The translations under genes and the position numbers were made by a program. A stretch of 64,000 bases of DNA from Luteimonas arsenica (GTDB lineage Bacteria > Pseudomonadota > Gammaproteobacteria > Xanthomonadales > Xanthomonadaceae), in contig NZ_SJRW01000002.1 of the NCBI RefSeq assembly GCF_004352825.1, positions 620,001-684,000 of the forward strand, read 5' to 3'. Shown piece after piece: positions 18,740-29,908 of the stretch; position 1 is the first letter of the stretch, and every line of letters begins with the position of its first letter. Below the pieces are notes generated by a model. The model did not search any database and was not told where the DNA came from. It saw nothing but the letters and a program-made list of their open reading frames with translations.

Positions 18740-20128
18740 TCAGTCGATACCGAGTTTCTTCAGCTTGTACCGCAGCGCCCGGAACGTGATCCCCAGCGCC
18801 GCCGCGGCCTTGGTCTTGTTGTACTTGTTCTCCTGCAGCGCCTGCTGGATCGCGGCGCGCTCGATCTCCTCGATGTACGAGGGCAGGGCGCTGGAGGCGG
18901 TCTCGCGGGGGTTGAGGCTGGCCGGGGACGCCGGCGTGGCGCCCGGCACCGCGGCCACGCGGCCGGGGCTGGCGATGCTGCCGCCGTTGGGCAGGCGCAG
19001 GTCGGTGGCGGTGATGGTGTCGCCGTCGGCCATGGCCATGGCGCGCTCCAGGATGTTCTCCAGCTCGCGCACGTTGCCCGGGAAGCCGTAGGCGTCCAGC
19101 GCGGCCAGGGCGTCGGGGCCCAGCTTCGGGGCGGTGCGGTGCATGGCCTGCGCCAGCCGGCTGAGGATGGCCTCGGACAGGATCGACAGGTCGCCGTCGC
19201 GGTCGCGCAGCGCGGGGACGTTCAGTTCGATCACGTTGATGCGGTAGTACAGGTCGTGCCGGAAGCTGCCGGCGTTGACCAGGGCGCCCAGGTCCTTGTG
19301 CGTGGCCGAGAGCAGGCGAACGTCCACGTCCACCTCGGACTGCGCGCCCACCGGGCGCACCTTCTTCTCCTGGATCGCGCGCAGCAGCTTGACCTGCATC
19401 GGCAGCGGCAGTTCGGCCACTTCGTCCAGGAACAGGGTGCCGCCGTCGGCGCTCTGGAACAGGCCGGGCTTGTCGGCATGGGCGCCGGTGAAGCTGCCCT
19501 TCTTGTGGCCGAAGAACTCGCTTTCCATCAGTTCGGTGGGGATGGCGCCGCAGTTCACCGGCACGAAGGGGCCGTTGGCGCGCGAGCCGTGGGCGTGGAT
19601 GGTGCGCGCCACCAGTTCCTTGCCGGTGCCGGATTCGCCGCTGATGTGCACCGGCGCCTGGCTGCGGGAGACCTTGGCGATGGTTTCGCGCAGGGAGACC
19701 ATCGCCGGGGAGCCGCCGAGCAGGCGGCCGGCCTCTTCGGGCTGGGCCTGGCGGCGGGCGTGCAGTTCCAGCGCCTGGCGCACCAGGCCGCGCAGGACGT
19801 TGATGTCCACCGGCTTGCTGACGAAGTCGAAGGCGCCGGCCTTCAGGGCTTCCACCGCGGCTTCGACGTTGCCGTAGGCGGTGATCATGGCCACGGGGGT
19901 GTCGGGGAAGCGGGTGGAAATGTCGCTGACCAGCTCCAGGCCGGAGCCGTCGGGCAGGCGCATGTCGGTCAGGCAGAGGTCGTAGCGGTTGCCCGCCAGC
20001 ATCTGCCGGGCGGCGGCCAGGGTGGCGGCGGTGTCGGTACGCAGGCCCATTCGGCCCAGGGTGAGCACCAGCAGCTCGCGGATGTCGTGTTCGTCGTCGA
20101 CGATGAGGGCGCTGCGGGCTTCGGTCAT
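18740..20128 (-). CDS. pilR: Sigma-54-dependent response regulator PilR
   Basis: The 462-residue protein has a receiver domain with phosphoacceptor D55, a sigma-54 AAA+ domain with Walker A GESGTGKE and the loop GSFTGA (the usual GAFTGA with A to S), and a C-terminal Fis-type helix-turn-helix (TKAAAALGITFRALRYKLKK). PilR, phosphorylated by PilS, activates pilin transcription with RpoN. Both pilin genes in this window have matching promoters. Its start follows the pilS stop by 82 bases. Confidence 0.94.
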   Translation of the reverse strand: MTEARSALIVDDEHDIRELLVLTLGRMGLRTDTAATLAAARQMLAGNRYDLCLTDMRLPDGSGLELVSDISTRFPDTPVAMITAYGNVEAAVEALKAGAFDFVSKPVDINVLRGLVRQALELHARRQAQPEEAGRLLGGSPAMVSLRETIAKVSRSQAPVHISGESGTGKELVARTIHAHGSRANGPFVPVNCGAIPTELMESEFFGHKKGSFTGAHADKPGLFQSADGGTLFLDEVAELPLPMQVKLLRAIQEKKVRPVGAQSEVDVDVRLLSATHKDLGALVNAGSFRHDLYYRINVIELNVPALRDRDGDLSILSEAILSRLAQAMHRTAPKLGPDALAALDAYGFPGNVRELENILERAMAMADGDTITATDLRLPNGGSIASPGRVAAVPGATPASPASLNPRETASSALPSYIEEIERAAIQQALQENKYNKTKAAAALGITFRALRYKLKKLGID

Positions 20129-20210
20129 GGGAGAACGTGTGCTGTGCCGGTCTGGGTGACCAATTTTGGCACTTTCGCGCTTAGTGTGACGAGTGTCAAA
20201 GGTCTGCGGC

Positions 20211-21815
20211 TCAGCCCAGCATCGCCGACCCGCCGCGCAGGCTGATCCGGAAGCAGGCGCCGCCGCCGGGCATGGGGACGTACTCCAGGCGGGCGTCGTT
20301 GGCGCGGCACAGCTCGTGGGCGATGTACAGGCCCAGGCCGGTGCCCTGTTCGGAGGTGGTGAAGAAAGGGCGGAACAGCTGGGCGGTCACGGCGTCGGGG
20401 ATGCCGGGGCCGCGGTCGCTGATCTCGATCACCGGGCGGCCGTCCAGCATGTCGACGTTGATGGTGATCCGCGCCGGTTCGCCGGGCTGGTGGCCGTGGC
20501 GCACGGCGTTGTTGGCCAGCGAGGTCAGGACCTGCTGCAGGTGGCGGGGATCGACCATGGCCGGGACTTCGGGGCGCTGGCCGGCCTGGCGCAGGCTGGC
20601 GTTGTCTTCCGGGCAGGTCTGTCGGTAGTCGTCGATGAAGCTGCGCACCTGGCCGACGAGGTCGACGTGTTCGGGCTGGGCGCGCTCGCGGCGGGCCAGG
20701 CCGAGCACGCTTTCGACGATGGCGTTGGTGCGCATGCACTGCTGGTGGACGATCTGCAGCAGGCGGCGGTCGCTGTCGCCGATGTCGCGCGATTCCTCCA
20801 GCAACTGGGTGGCATAGCTGATGGCGGCCAGGGGGTTGCGGATCTCGTGGGCGAGGCTGGCGGAGAAGCGGCCCATGGCGGCCAGGGTCAGCGATTCGGC
20901 GCGGCGCGAGACCAGGGCGGTGTCGTCGAGGAAGATCAGGGTGGTGTCGTCGGTGGCGAGCAGGCGGGTGAAGCGCGGCAGCACCTCGTTGCCGTCCTCG
21001 CCGATGGTCAGCGGGGTGTCGTCGGACTGGCCGTTGCGGCGCCATTCGGCCACGCGCATGGCCAGGGCGGGGGAGATCTGCGGCAGGGTGCGCGGCGGGC
21101 CTTCGGGATCGGGGCCGGCTTCGCCCAGCAGGATCCGGGCGGCCTCGTTGGCCATCCTGATGCGGCCGTTGCCGTCCACCATCAGCACGCCCACGCGCAT
21201 GCGGCGGATGATCAGTTCATTGACTTCGGCCAGGTTGGCGGCCTCGGCGCCGCGGCGGTCGGCGAGGTCGCGGCTCTCGCGCATGTCGCGGCCGAGGAAG
21301 TTGGTCAGGGTGGCCAGGGCCAGGTAGCTGACCGAGAACATCAGCACTTCGGCCAGCGGGCGGTCGCGGAAGGTGTTGCCGCCGGTCAGGACCACTGCGT
21401 ACTGCACCACCAGTGCCGCCGAGGCCAGGGCGGCACCGGCCAGGCCCAGGTTCAGCGGCAGCAGCAGGGCGGCGGCGCCGACGTTGAACAGCAGCATCAT
21501 GGCAATGCCGGGGCCGGCATGGGGCAGGGCGTGGGTGGCCAGGGTGGCCACGGCGATGTCCACCGTCAGGCCGAACACCACCTGGGCGACCAGCGGGAGC
21601 GAGGTGCGTTGCGAGAGCCCCAGCATCACCGCCGAGGCCAGCAGGTAGGTGGCGGCCACGGCCGCGGCCAGCGCCATGTCCCGCGCCTCGCCGCCGAACA
21701 CGTCGCGCAGGGGCCCGAATACCGCCAGCGCCAGCAGGGCCGCTTCCAGCAGGCGGTACAGGGCAAGCAGGTAAAGCTCGCGCCTCATGAGTCGATCGGC
21801 AGGGGCTATTGACAC
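20211..21815 (-). CDS. pilS: Sensor histidine kinase PilS
   Basis: The protein has about six N-terminal membrane helices, a PAS domain ([19 protein letters not shown]), the H-box [14 protein letters not shown], and the ATPase boxes N (NNAVRHG), G1 (DRGPGIP) and G2 (GTGLGL). PilS senses pilin level in the membrane and controls PilR. Start choice: the GTG at 21815 has GGAG nine bases upstream and gives 534 residues; an ATG at 21788 lacks such a site, and the ATG at 21869 would run into the sucC promoter. The divergent neighbour is sucC. Confidence 0.93.
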   Translation of the reverse strand: MSIAPADRLMRRELYLLALYRLLEAALLALAVFGPLRDVFGGEARDMALAAAVAATYLLASAVMLGLSQRTSLPLVAQVVFGLTVDIAVATLATHALPHAGPGIAMMLLFNVGAAALLLPLNLGLAGAALASAALVVQYAVVLTGGNTFRDRPLAEVLMFSVSYLALATLTNFLGRDMRESRDLADRRGAEAANLAEVNELIIRRMRVGVLMVDGNGRIRMANEAARILLGEAGPDPEGPPRTLPQISPALAMRVAEWRRNGQSDDTPLTIGEDGNEVLPRFTRLLATDDTTLIFLDDTALVSRRAESLTLAAMGRFSASLAHEIRNPLAAISYATQLLEESRDIGDSDRRLLQIVHQQCMRTNAIVESVLGLARRERAQPEHVDLVGQVRSFIDDYRQTCPEDNASLRQAGQRPEVPAMVDPRHLQQVLTSLANNAVRHGHQPGEPARITINVDMLDGRPVIEISDRGPGIPDAVTAQLFRPFFTTSEQGTGLGLYIAHELCRANDARLEYVPMPGGGACFRISLRGGSAMLG

Positions 21816-21844
21816 GCGGGCGGGCTCCAGGGGCGTCGGCGCAC

Positions 21845-21850
21845 TATAAT
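21845..21850 (+). promoter_or_regulatory. -10 box of the sucC promoter
   Basis: A perfect TATAAT lies 40 bases before the sucC ATG. No good -35 box exists at the right distance: TTGACA at 21809-21814 is 30 bases away. The short leader leaves no room for a riboswitch. Confidence 0.6.
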
Positions 21851-21889
21851 GGCTGGCGCTGTGTCCCACTTTCCCACGACGGACCCCAC

Positions 21890-23056
<1,167 letters not shown>

Positions 23057-23082
23057 CCCGAATTCCGAAGGATCATTAAGCA

Positions 23083-23961
<879 letters not shown>

Positions 23962-23965
23962 GTGT

Positions 23966-24025
23966 CTTCCCCCGCTCCGCGGGGGAGGACGTCCGAAGGG
24001 CAGATGGGGGCAATCCCGCGGGAAA
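23966..24025. repeat. REP-like palindromic element, copy b
   Basis: A stem of CCCCCGC/GCGGGGG type at about 23969-23985 is followed by a tail with CCGAAGGGCAGATGGGGGC. The tail matches copies d (reverse complement) and e nearly base for base. It is located directly after the sucD stop. Confidence 0.7.
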
Positions 24026-24032
24026 GCCTCGT

Positions 24033-24064
24033 GAAAGAACCCCGCACTCGTGCGGGGTTCTTTC
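24033..24064 (+). terminator. Terminator of the sucCD operon
   Basis: Fourteen-base arms at 24033-24046 and 24051-24064 pair perfectly around CTCG; the right arm ends in GGTTCTTTC. The symmetric A/T ends mean it may act in both directions. Confidence 0.85.
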
Positions 24065-24086
24065 ATTGGGAAGAGGGCGGCTTTGG

Positions 24087-24152
24087 TTGACGGGCGAGGC
24101 AGTCATGCGCATGATGGATGCGCATTCGATGGAGGCATCCGGCCATGCGCAT
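24087..24152 (+). promoter_or_regulatory. ccdAB promoter with three ATGCGCAT operators
   Basis: TTGACG at 24087-24092 and CATGAT at 24110-24115 are spaced by 17 bases. The 8-base palindrome ATGCGCAT occurs three times, at 24105-24112, 24118-24125 and 24145-24152; the first overlaps the -10 region and the third contains the ccdA start codon. GGAGG at 24131-24135 is the ribosome site. This layout suits cooperative autorepression by the CcdA-CcdB complex. Confidence 0.65.
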
Positions 24153-24411
24153 CCGCGACGAATACGCCGCCTACGGCAAGCGCGCCACCAATGTCAGCAT
24201 CAACGAAGGCCTGCTGGAGGCTGCGCGGGCGCTCGACATCAACCTGTCCGCCACCCTGGAGAACGCGCTGGACGCCGAGGTCCGGGCACGCAGGCGGGAG
24301 AAGTGGCTGGAAGACAACCGCGAGGCCCTCGCCGCCTACAACGAACGCGTCGCGCGCGATGGCCTGGCCAGCGACCATGTGCGTGCGTTCAAGGCCTCGC
24401 TCAAGGCATGA
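24145..24411 (+). CDS. ccdA: CcdA-type antitoxin
   Basis: The 88-residue protein carries KRATNVSINEGLLEAARALD and then NLSATLENAL, the ribbon-helix-helix DNA-binding domain of CcdA, and an acidic/aromatic C-terminal tail (REKWLEDNREALAAYN) that wraps the toxin. The ATG at 24145 is chosen for its GGAGG site; an ATG at 24118 would add nine residues. Its stop overlaps the ccdB start (ATGA). Confidence 0.93.
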   Translation: MRIRDEYAAYGKRATNVSINEGLLEAARALDINLSATLENALDAEVRARRREKWLEDNREALAAYNERVARDGLASDHVRAFKASLKA

Positions 24412-24722
24412 GCCAGTTCTGCGTCTACTCGAATGCCGACGCGGCATCGCGGCGCGCCATCCCGTGCTGGCTGAACGTGCAGAGCGACCTGATCGATATC
24501 GCCGAATCCCGCGTGGTCGTGCCCCTGATCCTGCCCGAGCGCGCGGGGCCGCTGCTCGCCGGCCTGATGCCGACCCTGGACGTCGCCGGAAAGGCCATGG
24601 TGATGGACACTGTCCAGACCACGAACGTGCCGATGCCGATGCTCGGCAAAAAGGTGGCGGACTTGTCCGCCGATCGCCTGGCCATCATGGGCGCACTGGA
24701 CTTCCTGACGCATGGAATCTGA
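24408..24722 (+). CDS. ccdB: CcdB-type gyrase-poisoning toxin
   Basis: The 104-residue product starts MSQFCVYSNADAASR and has the CcdB pattern (PCWLNVQSDL, RVVVPL, MDTVQTTNVP). It ends in ADRLAIMGALDFLTHGI, the C-terminal I preceded by G that in CcdB contacts GyrA. CcdB traps DNA gyrase on cleaved DNA. It is translationally coupled to ccdA and its stop lies directly in front of nadE, so nadE may receive transcripts from this module. Confidence 0.93.
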   Translation: MSQFCVYSNADAASRRAIPCWLNVQSDLIDIAESRVVVPLILPERAGPLLAGLMPTLDVAGKAMVMDTVQTTNVPMPMLGKKVADLSADRLAIMGALDFLTHGI

Positions 24723-24723
24723 C

Positions 24724-26361
24724 ATGATCGACCGGCTCCGCATCGCCCTGGCCCAGTTCGACTTCCCGGTGGGCGATGTCGCCGGCAACACGAAGCGCAT
24801 CGCGGCGATGATCGCCGAGGCGCGCGACGAGTACGCGGCCCACATCGTGGTGTTCCCGGAGCTGGCGGTCAGCGGCTATCCGCCGGAGGACCTGCTGCTG
24901 CGGCCGTCCTTCCTCGCCGAGTGCGAGCTGGCGCTGCGTTCGATCGCCGAGGCGGCGAAGGGCATCGTCGCCATCGTCGGCTGGCCGGAGTCGGCCGGCA
25001 GCGTGCTCTACAACTCCGCCAGCGTGCTGCGCGACGGCAAGATCGAACGCACCTACCGCAAGCGCGAGCTGCCCAACTACAACGTCTTCGACGAGCGCCG
25101 CTATTTCCATGTCGATCCCGACGGCGGCAGCTGCGTGTTCGAGGTCAAGGGCGTGCCGGTGGGCCTGCTGGTCTGCGAGGACCTGTGGTTCGCCGAGCCC
25201 CTTGCCGACACGGTGGCGCAGGGCGCGCAGCTGGTGCTGGTGCCCAACGCCTCGCCCTTCGAGCGCGGCAAGCACGCGCAGCGCGACGCGATGATCGCCG
25301 CGCACACGCGCGACACCGGCGCGGCCATCGCCTACCTCAACGTGGTCGGCGGGCAGGACGCGCTGGTGTTCGACGGTTCCTCGGTGGTCGCCGACGGCGA
25401 CGGCACGGTGCATCCGGCCGCGGCGGCGTTCACCGACCAGTGGCTGGTGGTGGACTACGACGCGGCCAGCCGCGCGTTCACGCCGGTCGTCTGGATGGAT
25501 GACGGCGACGAGAGCATGGACGCGCTGGCCTGGCGCGCGGTGGTGCGCGGGATCCGCGACTATTTCGGCAAGAACGGCTTCCGGCGCGCCTGGCTGGGGC
25601 TGTCGGGCGGCATCGACTCGTCCATCGTGCTGGCGATGGCGGTCGAGGCGCTGGGCGCGGAGAACGTCACCGCGGTGCGCATGCCCTCGCGCTACACCGC
25701 CAACCTCAGCAACGACCTGGCCGCCGAGCAGTGCCGGGCGCTGGGCGTGGAGATGATGACGGTGCCGATCGAGCCGGCCTTCGAGGGTCTGCTGGCCAGC
25801 CTGGGCGAGGCCTTCGAGGGCCGCGAGGCCGACGTGACCGAGGAGAACCTGCAGTCGCGCGCGCGCGGGGTGATCCTGATGGCGCTGTCGAACAAGCTCG
25901 GAGGCCTGGTGCTGACCACCGGCAACAAGAGCGAGTACGCGGTCGGCTACGCGACCATCTACGGCGACATGTGCGGGGCGTATGCGCCGATCAAGGATCT
26001 GTACAAGACCGAGGTTTACGGCCTGGCCAAGTGGCGCAACACCGTGGGCGGAGCGCCGGTGATCCCGCCGGGCGTGATCCAGCGGCCGCCGTCGGCCGAG
26101 CTGCGCGCCAACCAGCTCGACCAGGATTCGCTGCCGCCCTACGACGTGCTCGACGCGATCCTGCTGCGCTTCGTGGACCAGGAGCAGTCGAGCGGGGAGA
26201 TCCGCGCCGCGGGCTTCGACGCGGCCGTGGTGGACCGGGTGGTGAAGCTGGTGCGCAACAGCGAATGGAAGCGCCAGCAGGCCGCGCCGGGGCCGAAAAT
26301 CTCGAGGCGTGCCTTCGGCCGCGAGCGCCGTTACCCGATCAGCAATCGCTATCCCCATTAG
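24724..26361 (+). CDS. nadE: Glutamine-dependent NAD+ synthetase
   Basis: The enzyme converts deamido-NAD+ to NAD+ using glutamine. The 545-residue product joins an N-terminal nitrilase-type amidase domain (triad E46, K113, C151) to an NAD synthase domain with the P-loop SGGIDSS at 294-300. The start at 24724 lies one base after the ccdB stop; an ATG at 24712 inside ccdB is possible. A perfect 28-base palindromic terminator follows. Confidence 0.96.
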   Translation: MIDRLRIALAQFDFPVGDVAGNTKRIAAMIAEARDEYAAHIVVFPELAVSGYPPEDLLLRPSFLAECELALRSIAEAAKGIVAIVGWPESAGSVLYNSASVLRDGKIERTYRKRELPNYNVFDERRYFHVDPDGGSCVFEVKGVPVGLLVCEDLWFAEPLADTVAQGAQLVLVPNASPFERGKHAQRDAMIAAHTRDTGAAIAYLNVVGGQDALVFDGSSVVADGDGTVHPAAAAFTDQWLVVDYDAASRAFTPVVWMDDGDESMDALAWRAVVRGIRDYFGKNGFRRAWLGLSGGIDSSIVLAMAVEALGAENVTAVRMPSRYTANLSNDLAAEQCRALGVEMMTVPIEPAFEGLLASLGEAFEGREADVTEENLQSRARGVILMALSNKLGGLVLTTGNKSEYAVGYATIYGDMCGAYAPIKDLYKTEVYGLAKWRNTVGGAPVIPPGVIQRPPSAELRANQLDQDSLPPYDVLDAILLRFVDQEQSSGEIRAAGFDAAVVDRVVKLVRNSEWKRQQAAPGPKISRRAFGRERRYPISNRYPH

Positions 26362-26383
26362 CCCGGCTTGCCGCAGGCGCGAA

Positions 26384-26411
26384 AAAAACCCCGCGGATCC
26401 GCGGGGTTTTT
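26384..26411. terminator. Bidirectional terminator between nadE and bamD
   Basis: A perfect 28-base palindrome has A-rich left and T-rich right ends around CCCCGCGGATCCGCGGGG. It sits between convergent genes and can stop transcription from both sides. Confidence 0.9.
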
Positions 26412-26435
26412 CAATGGGCGGCCCTGGATGGCCGC

Positions 26436-27290
26436 TTATTGCACCGCCGTCTTCTCCGGCGCGAACGGGTTCAGCTTGCGGATCGTCCACGGGTAGTCCG
26501 GCCACTTGCCCGTCAGGTACGGGTGGTCGGGCTCGTTGAGCTCGAGCACGCGGCGGGCGTCGGCAGCCAGGGGCTCGTTGCCCAGTTCGGTGTAGGCGGC
26601 GGCAAGCACGGCCACGGCGTCGTTCTGGTATTCGCTCTGCGGATAGGTTTCCAGCAGGTAGCGCGCGCGCTCGGTCGCGCCCACCCATGCGCCGCGGCGC
26701 ATGTAGTACAGCGCGGTCTCCAGGTCGTGGCGGGCGAACATGTTGCGCAGCAGCGCCATGCGGTTGGCGGCGTCGGCGGCGTAGCGGCTGTTGGGGTAGC
26801 GCTCGGTGACGATGCGCAGGTCGTTGTAGCCCTGCATCGGCGTGGCCAGGTCGCGGCGGCTGGCGTCGAGGTTCCAGGCGCGCTGCAGGAATACCGCGTC
26901 GCGGCTGGAGTTCACCAGCCCGCGCAGGTAGTACATGTAGGGCACGTGGCGGTGCGTGGGATAGGTCCGGATGAAGCGGTCGATCGACGAGATGGCGTCG
27001 TCGTGGCGGCCCATCTTGTACTGGGCGTAGGCGGTTTCCATCAGCGCCTGCTCGGTGTAGGCGCCATAAGGGTACTGGGCCACGAGGCGGCGGTAGGTGT
27101 TGGAGGCGGCGTTCCAGTTGCCGCCGCGCATCTGCGAGTGGCCACGGTCGTAGAGGGTCTCGACCGGCAGGCCCTCGTTGACGTCCTCGTCCTTGAACAT
27201 GCCCTTCATCCGCGAGCAGCCGGAGGTCACGAGCGCCGCCAGCAGCACGAACAGCAGGGCGTGGCGGAACGGGGCGGGGCGTCGGGTCAT
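26436..27290 (-). CDS. bamD: Outer-membrane assembly lipoprotein BamD
   Basis: BamD is an essential lipoprotein of the BAM complex that inserts beta-barrels in the outer membrane. The 284-residue product has a signal peptide with lipidated C25 (VTSGC) and tetratricopeptide-like repeats (YDRGHSQMRGGNWNAA, AYAQYKMGRHDDAI and others). The ATG at 27290 is chosen because the longer open frame upstream lies antisense to rluD. It is divergent from rluD with 91 bases between. Confidence 0.95.
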   Translation of the reverse strand: MTRRPAPFRHALLFVLLAALVTSGCSRMKGMFKDEDVNEGLPVETLYDRGHSQMRGGNWNAASNTYRRLVAQYPYGAYTEQALMETAYAQYKMGRHDDAISSIDRFIRTYPTHRHVPYMYYLRGLVNSSRDAVFLQRAWNLDASRRDLATPMQGYNDLRIVTERYPNSRYAADAANRMALLRNMFARHDLETALYYMRRGAWVGATERARYLLETYPQSEYQNDAVAVLAAAYTELGNEPLAADARRVLELNEPDHPYLTGKWPDYPWTIRKLNPFAPEKTAVQ

Positions 27291-27381
27291 GGGGCGTCCG
27301 GGGCGGGGAAGGCGTGAACCGGGGATAATAGCAGCCAGTCCCGGCCCGCCAGCGGCCCCCGTCTGAACCCGAGCCGACCCC

Positions 27382-28407
27382 ATGAACCAGGAACACGACG
27401 CCGATCCGGCCGATCCGGCGGATGCCACCCCCGACGCCCCCCGGGCCGCCCGGATCCCCGAAACCCTTGCCGGGCGCCGCTTCGACGCGGTGCTGGCGGA
27501 GCTGTTCCCGGAGTTCTCGCGCTCGCGGCTGTCGGCCTGGGTGAAGTCCGGCGACGTATTGCTCGACGGCGCCGAGGTGCGCCCGCGCGAGCCGGTGCGC
27601 GCCGGCCAGGAGGTGCTGCTGACCGCGACCCTGGAGACCCAGGTCCGGGCCGAGCCGGAGGACATCCCGCTGTCGATCCTGCATGAGGACGACGAGGTCT
27701 TCGTGATCGACAAGCCCGCCGGCCTGGTGGTCCACCCGGGCGCCGGCAACCACAGCGGCACCCTGGTCAATGCCCTGCTGTTCCGCGACCCGGCGCTGGC
27801 CGCGGTGCCGCGGGCGGGCATCGTCCATCGCCTGGACAAGGACACTTCCGGCGTCATGGTGGTGGCCCGCACCCTGCAGGCGCAGACGGCGCTGGTGGCC
27901 CAGCTGTCGGCGCGCGAGGTGCACCGGCAGTACCTGGCGGTGGTGGTGGGGGCGCTGGTGTCCGGCGGCACCGTGAACGAGCCCATCGACCGCCATCCGC
28001 GCGACCGCCTGCGCATGGCGGTCCGTGACGACGGCCGCGAGGCCACCACCCACTACCGGCTGCAGGAGCGCTTCCGCGCCCACACCGCGCTGGAGTGCCG
28101 GCTGGAAACCGGGCGCACGCACCAGATCCGCGTGCACATGGCCCACCTGAAATATCCGATCGTGGGCGATCCGCTGTACGGCGGGCCGCTGAAGTTGCCG
28201 CGCGGGGCATCGGAGGAACTGGTCGCCGCGCTGCGCGGCTTCCGCCGGCAGGCGCTGCACGCGCAGGTGCTGGAGTTCGTGCATCCCGCCACCGGCGAGC
28301 CGCTGCGCTGCGAGGCGCCGCTGCCCGACGACCTCCAGGCCCTGCTGCGGGAGCTGCGCGCGGATGCCGCGGCGCACGCGGTCACCGGGGCGGGAGTGCG
28401 GCGGTGA
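27382..28407 (+). CDS. rluD: 23S rRNA pseudouridine synthase RluD
   Basis: RluD makes pseudouridines 1911, 1915 and 1917 in helix 69 of 23S rRNA. The 341-residue product has an S4 RNA-binding domain (about 30-90) and the catalytic motif HRLDKDTSG with D152. [11 protein letters not shown] is the conserved later motif. The bamD/rluD divergence with pgeF downstream is the usual gammaproteobacterial order. Its TGA overlaps the GTG start of pgeF. Confidence 0.96.
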   Translation: MNQEHDADPADPADATPDAPRAARIPETLAGRRFDAVLAELFPEFSRSRLSAWVKSGDVLLDGAEVRPREPVRAGQEVLLTATLETQVRAEPEDIPLSILHEDDEVFVIDKPAGLVVHPGAGNHSGTLVNALLFRDPALAAVPRAGIVHRLDKDTSGVMVVARTLQAQTALVAQLSAREVHRQYLAVVVGALVSGGTVNEPIDRHPRDRLRMAVRDDGREATTHYRLQERFRAHTALECRLETGRTHQIRVHMAHLKYPIVGDPLYGGPLKLPRGASEELVAALRGFRRQALHAQVLEFVHPATGEPLRCEAPLPDDLQALLRELRADAAAHAVTGAGVRR

Positions 28408-29207
28408 GCGCCGGCGCGCTGCGCCGCGCCTGGCTGGAAGCCGACTGGCCGGCCCCGCCCGGCGTGCGGGCGCTGGCGACGCTGCGCCATGGCGCGGGCG
28501 CTTCGATGGTGCCTTTCGACCGCTTCAACCTGGGCAACGTGCACGGCGCGAACGGGGACGATCCCGTGATCGTGGCCGCCAACCGCGCCGAACTGGTCGA
28601 CCGTGCGGAGCTGCCCTCGGCGCCGCACTGGCTGCGCCAGGTGCACGGCACCGGCGTGCTGCGGGTGGACAGCGTGCTGCCCTACGGCAACGCGACCGCC
28701 GAGCGCGGGCGCATGGCCGATGAAGTCGAGGCCGATGCTTCGGTCACCGACGTCCCCGGCGCGGTGCTGGCGATCCTCACCGCCGACTGCCTGCCGGTGG
28801 TGTTCGCCGCGCGCGACGGCAGCGAAGTGGCGGCCGCGCATGCGGGCTGGCGCGGCCTGGCCGCGGGCGTGCTGGAAGCGACGGTGGCGGCGATGCGGAC
28901 GCCGCCGGAAGCACTGGTGGCCTGGCTGGGCCCGGCCGCAGGGCCGGACGCCTACGAAGTGGGTGCCGAAGTGCGCGATGCCTTCGTGGCCGGCGATCCG
29001 GCGGCGGATGCGGCCTTCGCGCCGACGCGCCCGGGCCACTGGAACGTCGATCTCTACGCCCTGGCCCGCCGCCGCCTGCAGGCCGCCGGTATCGCCGTCG
29101 CCGACATCCACGGCGGCGGCCTGTGCACCATCACGGACCGCCGCTTCTTCTCGCACCGCCGCGACGCCCGAACCGGCCGCATCGCGACGATCGTCTGGCG
29201 GGAGTGA
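28404..29207 (+). CDS. pgeF: Peptidoglycan editing factor / laccase-domain purine enzyme
   Basis: The 267-residue protein belongs to the YfiH/YlmD family, with metal-site residues H81 (RQVHGTG), C129 (TADCLPV) and H146 (AAHAGWRG). Members act on purine nucleosides, and E. coli PgeF removes wrongly incorporated amino acids during peptidoglycan synthesis. The GTG start overlaps the rluD stop, so translation is coupled. Confidence 0.93.
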   Translation: MSAGALRRAWLEADWPAPPGVRALATLRHGAGASMVPFDRFNLGNVHGANGDDPVIVAANRAELVDRAELPSAPHWLRQVHGTGVLRVDSVLPYGNATAERGRMADEVEADASVTDVPGAVLAILTADCLPVVFAARDGSEVAAAHAGWRGLAAGVLEATVAAMRTPPEALVAWLGPAAGPDAYEVGAEVRDAFVAGDPAADAAFAPTRPGHWNVDLYALARRRLQAAGIAVADIHGGGLCTITDRRFFSHRRDARTGRIATIVWRE

Positions 29208-29294
29208 ACCGCTTCGGGCGGGATCACAGCGTTGCGACAGCGGCGCGGCCCGGTCTGGGATAATGGCGCCCCCCTGCCGAACAGGATGCCCGCC

Positions 29295-29822
29295 ATGGCC
29301 GATACCGCCGCCACCCTTGCCAACGTCCCCGGCGTCTCCGCCCGCGATGCCGCGACCGATGGCTTCGTGTTCAACCACACCATGCTGCGGGTCAAGGACG
29401 CGAAGGCGTCGCTGGACTTCTACACCCGCGTGCTGGGCTTCAGCCTGGTGCGTCACAACGATTTCCCGGACGACGGCTTCTCGCTGTACTTCCTCGCCAT
29501 CGTCGACCCCGCGGACATTCCCGATGACGAGGCGCAGCGCAAGGCCTGGGTCGCCGGCCTGCAGGGCGTGCTGGAGCTGACCCACAACCACGGCACCGAG
29601 TCGCAGGATGGCCCGGTCTACCACGACGGCAACAGCGAGCCGCGCGGCTTCGGCCACATCTGCGTGAGCGTGTCGGACGTGCGCGCGGCCTGCGCGCGCT
29701 TCGAGGACCTGGGCGTGCCGTTCCAGAAGCGCCTCAGCGACGGGCGCATGCGCGAGATCGCCTTCATCAAGGACCCGGACGGCTACTGGGTGGAGATCAT
29801 CCAGCCCACTCCGCTGGACTGA
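29295..29822 (+). CDS. gloA: Lactoylglutathione lyase (glyoxalase I)
   Basis: Glyoxalase I isomerises the glutathione-methylglyoxal hemithioacetal. The 175-residue protein resembles the longer eukaryote-like (zinc) type rather than 135-residue E. coli GloA. Metal ligands are visible as H28, E94, H121 and E167, with ELTHNHGTE and RGFGHICVSV. The ATG at 29295 with AGGA eight bases before is preferred over an ATG at 29286. A GATAAT box at 29259-29264 may be its -10. Confidence 0.93.
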   Translation: MADTAATLANVPGVSARDAATDGFVFNHTMLRVKDAKASLDFYTRVLGFSLVRHNDFPDDGFSLYFLAIVDPADIPDDEAQRKAWVAGLQGVLELTHNHGTESQDGPVYHDGNSEPRGFGHICVSVSDVRAACARFEDLGVPFQKRLSDGRMREIAFIKDPDGYWVEIIQPTPLD

Positions 29823-29843
29823 TCCCGCATTCCGCCAGAACCC

Positions 29844-29895
29844 CTTCCCCCGCTTGCGGGGGAAGTATCCGCGTAGCGGGGGATAGGGGCAGCTT
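29844..29895. repeat. REP-like palindromic element, copy c
   Basis: CTTCCCCCGC at 29844-29853 and GCGGGGGAAG at 29856-29865 form a perfect ten-pair stem with a two-base loop. The tail (GTAGCGGGGGATAGGGGC) is a variant of the tails of copies b, d and e. It lies between the convergent gloA and otsA genes and may also end transcription. Confidence 0.75.
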
Positions 29896-29908
29896 GCGGG
29901 CACCAGGC

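Noticed and set aside
21809-21814. TTGACA as a -35 box for sucC
   Set aside because: It is 30 bases from the TATAAT at 21845; the spacing excludes a sigma-70 promoter pair.
24685-28377. Open frame of more than 1200 codons on the minus strand across nadE, rluD and pgeF
   Set aside because: It is antisense to well supported genes, has His/Arg/Ala/Gly-biased composition without domains, and is the expected result of high third-position GC; only its distal part (from 27290) in another frame codes for BamD.
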